Assembly (NCBI RefSeq): GCF_014199625.1
Contig: NZ_JACHNY010000003.1
Location: 62,001 to 126,000, forward strand
Source: Sphingomonas abaci
Lineage (GTDB): Bacteria; Pseudomonadota; Alphaproteobacteria; Sphingomonadales; Sphingomonadaceae
Length of the DNA: 64,000 nucleotides
Reading direction: 5' to 3'
Shown: one piece after another, positions 58,362-64,000 of the stretch
Numbering within the stretch: the stretch's first letter is position 1
Layout of the letters: the number at the start of each line of letters is the position of its first letter
Made by a program: the position numbers and the translations under genes
Notes under the pieces: generated by a model
The model's input: only the letters and a program-made list of their open reading frames with translations
What the model was told of the DNA's origin: nothing
Database searches by the model: none

Positions 58362-60278
58362 CTATCCCGCGAAAGCGCCGATGTCGGCGATCGCCAGCTT
58401 CGCGGCCGGCACGGCGGTCGCGGTGAAGGCGAAGCGCAGGTAGCGAAGGCGGCGCGGGGCGGGGAAGGGAATGCGCTGCGTTGCCAGCGCATAGGCGATG
58501 TTGGGAAATTCGCCCTCGCCCGCCGCCGTCCAGGCCTTGCCGTCCAGGCTGGTCTCCACCCGGTAATTGCGTGGTGGGGCGGCGTCGGGGCTGGGGTTGC
58601 GCTGGGGCGTCAGCGAGAAGCCGGCAAGGTCGCGCGGCTGTCCGAGGTCGAGCGTCAGCGTGGCGGGCGCGGCGGTGGTCGGCGCGGGGAGCGTCCAGGC
58701 GGTGGCGACGTCGTTGTCCAGCACCGCTGCGGCACCAGGCGCGGAGGCGGCGACCACGGTCCAGCCTTGGCCGGTCAGCAGCTGGTCCTCGCGCGTCGCC
58801 GGCGGCGCGACGGGCACTGGCGCGACCGCGCGGAACAGCGCCACCTCGCTGATCGCTGGGCAGACGGGCGCTTCCAGCACCATGACGCGCAGGCGGCGCG
58901 CGGTGACCGGCCGGGGCAGGCGGATGATGCGTTGCGCGCCGATGCACTCGTGTTCGGCCAGCCGCTGCCAGCGTCCGTCCGTCTCGGCCTCCACGGCGAA
59001 GCGCGTCACGCGTACGCCGAGTGGGAGATATTCACGCAGGCGGATCAGGTCGAAGGAGCGGTTCGGCGGCAGGTCGAGCGTCAGCGTCGGCGTGGTCACG
59101 CCATCGGGCGTCGACCAATAGCGGTCGTCGCGGCCATCGAGCACATTGGCGGGCGCGAAGGCGGGGCCGCGCACATGGCTGGCGCTCGCCACCGCGTCCC
59201 GGGCCAAGTCGGTCGCGAAGCTGGCCCGCTGTGCATCGCCAAAGGACTTCAGCACCGCCACGTCATGCTCGGCGAGCTGCCCGCGACGGTCGGGCGGCAG
59301 GTTGAGGTTGAGGTTGGTGCCGCGCCCGACTGACTCGTCGAACAGCGTCACCAGCCGCTCGGGGCTCTTCACCTTGGCGTCCTCGTCGGCATGGTAGAAC
59401 CAGCCGGGCCGGATCGACACGTCGGTCTCCGCCGGCCACCAGAGCGCCGCGCCGCGCACGCCGCTATTGCCCTCCGCCTGGACGTAAGGGTGGTCGGGCA
59501 TGGTCGGCCAGCAGGGATCGCCCGCCACGCCATTCTCGTTGCCGACCCAGCGGATGTCCGCGCCCAGGGGATCGAAGGTGCAGGCGTCGGGCTGATAGCG
59601 GTGGACGAGCGCGATCGTCCGGGGCCAGTCGTAATAGCGCGGCGCGTCGATCTTCCGTGTCTCGCGCGCGCCGCCATAATAGCCGTCGCCGCCATTGGCG
59701 CCGTCGAACCAGAATTCGAACAATTTGCCGTAGCGGGTGCAGAGCTCGACGATCTGCTTGCGGAAATAGTCGACATAGGCGGGCCGGCCATAATCGGCAT
59801 GGTTGCGATCCCAGGGCGACAGGTACAGTCCGAAGGACAGGCCGGCGCGGCGGGTGGCGCGCTCCATCTCGCCGACCACGTCGCCCTTGCCGTTCTTGTA
59901 CGGGCTGTTGCGGATGCAGTGTTCGGTCAGCATCGTCGGCCACAGGCAGAAGCCGTCATGATGCTTGGCGGTCAGGATGATGCCGGTCAGCCCGCCCGCC
60001 TTGGCCGCCGCGACGATCTGGTCGGGGTCGAAGTCGGTCGGGTTGAACAGCGCCGGGCTTTCGTCGCCCATCCCCCACTCGCGACCCGTGAAGGTGTTGA
60101 TGGAGAAATGCACGAAGGCATATTGCTGGCGCTTGTGCCAGAGGAGCTGGCGCGGCGAGGGCGTAGCCCCCCAGGGACGCGGCGCGCCGGCGGCGGCGGC
60201 GGCGGGGCCGGCCAGGCTGGCGGCCATGCCGGTCGCCATGCCGGAGGCGATCAGGGAACGGCGGGACAGGTCGGTCAT
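58362..60278 (-). CDS. GH29 alpha-L-fucosidase with discoidin-like C-terminal domains
   Basis: 638 residues. A Tat signal (MTDLSRRSLIASGMATGMAA) indicates export. The GH29 barrel has YAFVHFSINTFTGREWGMG, AKHHDGFCLWPT and the nucleophile Asp in FEFWFDGANGGDG. The C-terminal 270 residues contain a beta-sandwich region and a discoidin-like (F5/8 type C) domain. The enzyme removes alpha-L-fucose from glycans. It overlaps the next upstream gene by 4 bases, forming an operon with it and probably with the GH92 gene. Confidence 0.93.
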   Translation of the reverse strand: MTDLSRRSLIASGMATGMAASLAGPAAAAAGAPRPWGATPSPRQLLWHKRQQYAFVHFSINTFTGREWGMGDESPALFNPTDFDPDQIVAAAKAGGLTGIILTAKHHDGFCLWPTMLTEHCIRNSPYKNGKGDVVGEMERATRRAGLSFGLYLSPWDRNHADYGRPAYVDYFRKQIVELCTRYGKLFEFWFDGANGGDGYYGGARETRKIDAPRYYDWPRTIALVHRYQPDACTFDPLGADIRWVGNENGVAGDPCWPTMPDHPYVQAEGNSGVRGAALWWPAETDVSIRPGWFYHADEDAKVKSPERLVTLFDESVGRGTNLNLNLPPDRRGQLAEHDVAVLKSFGDAQRASFATDLARDAVASASHVRGPAFAPANVLDGRDDRYWSTPDGVTTPTLTLDLPPNRSFDLIRLREYLPLGVRVTRFAVEAETDGRWQRLAEHECIGAQRIIRLPRPVTARRLRVMVLEAPVCPAISEVALFRAVAPVPVAPPATREDQLLTGQGWTVVAASAPGAAAVLDNDVATAWTLPAPTTAAPATLTLDLGQPRDLAGFSLTPQRNPSPDAAPPRNYRVETSLDGKAWTAAGEGEFPNIAYALATQRIPFPAPRRLRYLRFAFTATAVPAAKLAIADIGAFAG

Positions 60279-62503
60279 CGGGGTGCTCCGGCGTGGGAGG
60301 GGGAAGGAAGGGGGTCGGGGATCAACCAAGTCTCGGCGACCTGATGGCCGCGCCCGCTGCCGCCCAGGCCCGGCGGCCGCGTCCAGGCAAGGTCGAGCGT
60401 GCCGCCAGCGGTGGCGGCGGGCGGGATCGCGACCTCGACGGTCATCGGGTTGCTGGTGCGGTTGAAGGCGGACTGGAGCGTGAAGCGGCCGTTGGCGGTC
60501 AGCGTCATCGGCAGGGTATAGTCCTCGCCCGCATAGGTCGCGACCAGACGATAGCGACGATGCGGGTCGAGGCCGGTGTATCGGAGCCGGATTGGCCGGT
60601 CATAGAGCGTCTCCGCATAGTCGAGTGCGGGCAGCGGCCAGCCATCCTCGGCCGTGCGGTCGGCGATGCCGTCGATTGCCGTCTCGTACATCTGCGGATC
60701 GGCGGCGAAGCCGGCCCCGCGCACCAGATGCGGTTCGGCATCGGGGCGGCCGAGATCGTCGTAGAGCGCGCCCTCCGCCCGGCGGCTGCGGTCCGGCAGG
60801 GGAAAGCCCTTGGCGAGTTGCGCCAGGATTGCCCGGCGGCCGGTCAGGTCGATATCGGCCCGGTCCAGGTTCGCGCCGCGCTCGATCGTGGTCGCGCCGT
60901 AGCGCTGGACGCTCAGTTGCAACCGGGCTTGGCGCCATAGCCGTTCGGCGAGCGCGAACAGCCGGGCGCGAAGCGCCGCGACCGCCGGACCGTCCGGCTG
61001 GTCGAGCGCGATGCGGGCGGTGGCGGCGGCGGGTGCGGCCTGAACCGCTGCGATGCGCTGGCGGGCGGCGATGCTGCGGTGACGGACCAGCGCGTCATAG
61101 ACCGAACGGTAGCGCAGGCTGTCGAGCCGCCAGTCGGCGAAGCGCGCGGGGCGGATGCGATCGGTTAGCGCCAGCGTGCGGTCGATGCCCGCGTTCTTCG
61201 CCGGATCGCCGACCCAGTTTCCCTCCAGCGCGAAGGGCAGGGCGGCGGCGGCGGGGTCGCCGATGAACATCCGTGCATATTGTCGCGCCATGGCCTGCGG
61301 ATCGGTGGCGAGCGACCAGCCGAGCTGGAACCAGAGCAGCTGGTTGAAGTCGTCGTTGATCCCTTCCGAATAGGTCACGAACCCCTGGGTCAGCGGCAGG
61401 AAGCGGCGGGCGATCAGCGTATAGGCCGCCGGGCGCGGGTTGATCGGCTCGCGCCCCTCGGTCAGCGCGAATTCGGGCCACCAGCGCGGCACCGGGAACT
61501 GCGCGTGCATGGTATGCGCGATGTCGGGGTAGAGGATCAGCGGATAGCGTGCGGGGATGCGCCGGCGCTGCACCGGCAGCGGATCGCGCGTCTGCGGCCC
61601 CACGAAGACGCCCGCCAGCCAGTCCGGCTGCCGGTCGAGCTGGCGGTAGAAGGCGGCCAGCCCGGCGGCGTCGAAGCCTTGGGTGGAGAGGTAGACCGGC
61701 GCGCCCGGGTTCCGCTGGTGCAGCACCGCGGCTTGCCGCGCGACCAGCGGGAAGAGATGGTCGGGATCGGTGTGGCCGGGGTCGCCCCCGGGCACGTAGA
61801 GCGCGTCGACGTGCGGCAGGTCGGCGAGCACCCGAGCAAAGGCGCGCACCTCCGCCGCGACCTGCCCCGGCTTGGTATAGTCGCCGAGTTCGGGATAGTA
61901 GAGCGCGACGTCGAGGCCCAGCCGGTGCGTGATGCGCGCGATCCCCGCCAGCGTCTCGCGCGGCGGCGCGGGGAAGAGCGGGCCGGTCGCGTCGTCGTCG
62001 GAGACGGGCGCGATGATCTGCACGCCGCTCGCGCCCCAGAGCGCGAAATCCTCGATCCGCCGCTCGAACATCGGCAGCGTCCAGGCATCGTAGCTGTTGT
62101 TCTTGGGCCGATAGCCGATCTGGGTCAGCCGGGTGTCGAAGCGGGGGGAAAGGGTGACGTTGGCGGCGGCCGCGAGGCGGGGCGTGCCGTTCACGACGTC
62201 GAGATGGCGCAGCAGCCAGCCCACGCCGTACACCAGCCCGCGCGTGTCGCGGGCGGTGACGACGATGCTGGCGCCCACCGTCCGAACCGCATAGCTTTCG
62301 CGGCCAAGCGCGGGGACGCGCCAGCGGCGACGCCGGGCGACGGGCAGCGCGGCGCGGACACGGGGCGCGGGGGCGACCAGCACGTGCAGCCCGCCGCACC
62401 GGTCGATCCGCTCGGCCAGCCGGCGTTCGAGCAGCGCCGCCGCGACTTCGCCGCCAGGGGTGGAGGAGACGCAGGTGGTAGCGAGGGCCAGGGCGGTCAG
62501 CAT
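60275..62503 (-). CDS. Unrecognised glycoside hydrolase-like protein
   Basis: 742 residues. A short signal sequence (MLTALALATTCVSS) is followed by an N-terminal domain that ends ARDTRGLVYGVGWLLRHL, like the second domain of GH20 and alpha-glucuronidase enzymes. A TIM-barrel-like part follows, with LYYPELGDY, ALYVPGGDPGHTDPDHLFPL and FVTYSEGINDDFNQ; Asp/Glu residues there are candidate catalytic groups. The C-terminal part has helices and a beta-domain. I cannot place it in a named family. It overlaps the GH29 fucosidase gene by 4 bases and lies beside a GH92 gene, so it probably acts on the same glycan. Confidence 0.72.
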   Translation of the reverse strand: MLTALALATTCVSSTPGGEVAAALLERRLAERIDRCGGLHVLVAPAPRVRAALPVARRRRWRVPALGRESYAVRTVGASIVVTARDTRGLVYGVGWLLRHLDVVNGTPRLAAAANVTLSPRFDTRLTQIGYRPKNNSYDAWTLPMFERRIEDFALWGASGVQIIAPVSDDDATGPLFPAPPRETLAGIARITHRLGLDVALYYPELGDYTKPGQVAAEVRAFARVLADLPHVDALYVPGGDPGHTDPDHLFPLVARQAAVLHQRNPGAPVYLSTQGFDAAGLAAFYRQLDRQPDWLAGVFVGPQTRDPLPVQRRRIPARYPLILYPDIAHTMHAQFPVPRWWPEFALTEGREPINPRPAAYTLIARRFLPLTQGFVTYSEGINDDFNQLLWFQLGWSLATDPQAMARQYARMFIGDPAAAALPFALEGNWVGDPAKNAGIDRTLALTDRIRPARFADWRLDSLRYRSVYDALVRHRSIAARQRIAAVQAAPAAATARIALDQPDGPAVAALRARLFALAERLWRQARLQLSVQRYGATTIERGANLDRADIDLTGRRAILAQLAKGFPLPDRSRRAEGALYDDLGRPDAEPHLVRGAGFAADPQMYETAIDGIADRTAEDGWPLPALDYAETLYDRPIRLRYTGLDPHRRYRLVATYAGEDYTLPMTLTANGRFTLQSAFNRTSNPMTVEVAIPPAATAGGTLDLAWTRPPGLGGSGRGHQVAETWLIPDPLPSPSHAGAPR

Positions 62504-62527
62504 GGCTGAGCGCTCAACCCCAAGCCC

Positions 62528-62630
62528 TTCCCCGGCGAAGGCCGGGGTCCAGTTGGGACGGCTTGGGTGACGGAGCGCCGTCCGTCGTCACTGTCGTCTC
62601 CCGATTGGGCCCCGGCCTTCGCCGGGAAAC
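62528..62630. repeat. Paired inverted palindromic repeat, best-conserved copy
   Basis: TTCCCCGGCGAAGGCCGGGG (from 62528) with TCCAGTTGGGA after it, and its inverted partner TCCCGATTGGGCCCCGGCCT with TCGCCGGGAA (62599-62628). The two halves are 40 bases apart. This copy has both arms nearly perfect and gives the clearest consensus of the family. Confidence 0.85.
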
Positions 62631-62683
62631 AGTTGGGGGTAAGCGCCCCCGCGCCCGGCATCATCGCGGCCCCCCAGCCCATG

Positions 62684-64000
62684 TCAGACGGCCATGCGGC
62701 CGTTGGACGGTGGCCGGTCGGCCTTGGCGCGACCGAAGGCACGATTGGGCTGCGCACCCATCAGGAAGCTCAGCGTGCCGCCCTGGGCCAGATCGGCATG
62801 GCGGATCCAGCTCTTGGTCCACGGCTTGCCGTTCCAGCGGACGGCGCGGATGTAGGGCGTCTCCGGCCCGTTGCCGGGCGCCTCGACCGTGAGCGTGCGC
62901 CCGCCGCCCAGCCGTACGCTCGCCCGCTCGAACAGGGGCGAGCCGAACACGTAGACCGCCTCGACCGGATCGACGGGGTAGAAGCCGAGCGCCGACAGCA
63001 CGAACCAGGCGCTCATCTGCCCGCAATCGTCATTGCCGATGATCCCGTCGGGATCGTTCCGGTACATCTCGGTGCACAGCCGTCGCACCATCGCCTGGGT
63101 CTTCCACGGCGCGCCGACATAGGCGTAGAGATAGGGGGCGTGCTGGTCCGGCTCGTTGCCATGCGCATATTGCCCGACCAGCCCGCTGATGTCAGGCGGC
63201 GCATTGGCGGGCAGGGTCGAGGGCGCGGTGAACAGGGCGTCGAGCTTGGCCTCGAACTTCGCGTCGCCGCCCATCTGCGCGATCAGGCCGTACACATCGT
63301 GCTGGTTCAGGAAGGTCGCCTGCCAGCCATTGGCCTCGGTATAGTCGCGCCACCAGGGCTTGGGCATATGGCCGAGCTGGATCGGGTCATAGGGCGTCCA
63401 CCAGCTTCCGTCGGCGAAGCGGGGGCGCGCGAAGCCGATCTTGCCGTCGATGACGTTGCGCCAGTTGCCCGACCGCTGGAACAGCCGGTCGGCCGCCGCG
63501 CCTTGCCCGGCGGCGCGGGCGAGATGCGCGGCCGCCCAGTCGTCATAGGCATATTCCTGCGTCCGGCTGACGCTTTCGAACCATTTGTCGGCGGGCACAT
63601 AGCCCATCCGGTCATAGAGGTCGCGGCCCTTGCTGTTGTCGAGGTCGGGCGCGGACCAGTCGAAGCTGCGCCGGGCGATGGCGGGCCAGGCGGCGGCATA
63701 GTCGCCGGGAATGCCCTTGGCCTGCGCCTCCGCCAGAATCGGCACCGAATGCCAGCCGATCATGGTCCCCGTCTCCACCCCCTGGAGCGGCCAGACCGGC
63801 GGGCCATAGGCGCTTTGCTGGGTTTGGCGGATCAGGTCGCCGACCAGGCTCCGGACGCGGTCGGGCGCGACCAGGGTGAGGAGCGGGTGCAGCGCGCGGT
63901 ACGTGTCCCAGGTCGAATAGGTCGAATAGGCGCGCTCGCCGGCGGCAAGCTGGTGGACCTTGCGGTCCAGTCCGACGTAGCGGCCGTCGACATCGGAGAA
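62684..64000 (-). CDS. GH92 family alpha-mannosidase, C-terminal part (cut by window end)
   Basis: 438 residues remain; the frame is open to the window end, so the N-terminal beta-domain is missing. GH92 marks are AYSTYSTWDTYRALHPLL at the start of the visible part, and GIIGNDDCGQMSAWFVLSAL with GFYPVDP near the end; the DDCGQMSAW segment carries catalytic acidic groups. Enzymes of the family are calcium-dependent exo-alpha-mannosidases, mainly on N-glycans. The gene is followed by the unrecognised glycosidase and GH29 genes in the same direction after a 180-base gap with a repeat. Confidence 0.92.
   Translation of the reverse strand, partial: FSDVDGRYVGLDRKVHQLAAGERAYSTYSTWDTYRALHPLLTLVAPDRVRSLVGDLIRQTQQSAYGPPVWPLQGVETGTMIGWHSVPILAEAQAKGIPGDYAAAWPAIARRSFDWSAPDLDNSKGRDLYDRMGYVPADKWFESVSRTQEYAYDDWAAAHLARAAGQGAAADRLFQRSGNWRNVIDGKIGFARPRFADGSWWTPYDPIQLGHMPKPWWRDYTEANGWQATFLNQHDVYGLIAQMGGDAKFEAKLDALFTAPSTLPANAPPDISGLVGQYAHGNEPDQHAPYLYAYVGAPWKTQAMVRRLCTEMYRNDPDGIIGNDDCGQMSAWFVLSALGFYPVDPVEAVYVFGSPLFERASVRLGGGRTLTVEAPGNGPETPYIRAVRWNGKPWTKSWIRHADLAQGGTLSFLMGAQPNRAFGRAKADRPPSNGRMAV

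Overview
The window looks like chromosome of a high-GC alphaproteobacterium of the family Sphingomonadaceae (Sphingomonas or a close relative). Supporting signs are the atpHAGDC operon without the membrane-sector genes, the alphaproteobacterial type of RNase E with an acidic insert and a C-terminal RRGWWQRTFG-type tail, the fused EIIA-HPr-EI plus NagE PTS for N-acetylglucosamine, the NF038122-type PEP-CTERM metalloprotease, and a TonB receptor with a Gly-rich insert. I saw no rRNA, tRNA, insertion sequence, prophage or CRISPR array. Gene density is high and most genes are housekeeping or metabolic.

Layout from left to right. 1-5.4 kb: the end of a GH3 glycosidase, an exported M48/TPR metalloprotease overlapping a DsbA-like oxidoreductase, an ABC-2 exporter pair and a CPBP membrane protease overlapping glpX. 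5.4-17.8 kb: glpX, rne with a clear terminator, an N-acetylmuramoyl-L-alanine amidase, a DUF885 peptidase, a PDZ aspartyl protease, an isolated cpaF, ada and a secreted Cys-containing protein. 18-22.9 kb: the F1 ATP synthase operon atpHAGDC, with a short epsilon subunit. 23-32.2 kb: a glycosyltransferase-like gene, then a six-gene leftward N-acetylglucosamine locus (glycosylasparaginase, cutC, SIS-domain deaminase/isomerase, nagA, the EIIA-HPr-EI fusion, nagE). 32.7-35 kb: SWIB and DUF2945 small proteins and a folE-SDR-folB pterin operon. 35.2-38.7 kb: leuA behind a leucine-rich leader peptide, two BLUF photoreceptor genes and a YceI-like protein. 38.9-46.2 kb: PEP-CTERM protease, PilZ protein, the ilvBNC genes with miaA upstream, and serB. 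46.5-54.2 kb: a molybdenum hydroxylase large subunit, hemH, phbB, a receiver-only regulator, a glycine-zipper protein, a phytase-like protein, rpmB and tadA. 54.2-64 kb: a TonB-dependent receptor, a BrkB-type membrane protein, and a leftward glycosidase run (GH92, an unrecognised glycosidase-like protein, GH29 fucosidase).

How the parts work together. In the GlcNAc locus NagE and the EIIA-HPr-EI fusion would import and phosphorylate GlcNAc, NagA would deacetylate it and the SIS protein would probably deaminate it. A glycosylasparaginase that frees GlcNAc from asparagine heads the locus. Two similar operator-like boxes lie exactly the same distance (58 nt) before the glycosylasparaginase and SIS start codons, which suggests two co-regulated promoters. 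The GH29 and GH92 enzymes at the right end would fit the same N-glycan theme, but this is an inference. ilvBNC and leuA give most of the valine/leucine pathway, and leuA appears to be controlled through its leader.

Several intergenic gaps carry one family of GC-rich palindromic repeats (core close to CCCCGGCGAAGGCCGGGG), often as two inverted copies. They also sit inside the atp, ilv and ABC-exporter gene sets. I did not find a clearly new defence or mobile system. The most promising leads are the unrecognised glycosidase, the leu leader, the GlcNAc operator pair, the tandem BLUF genes and the repeat family.
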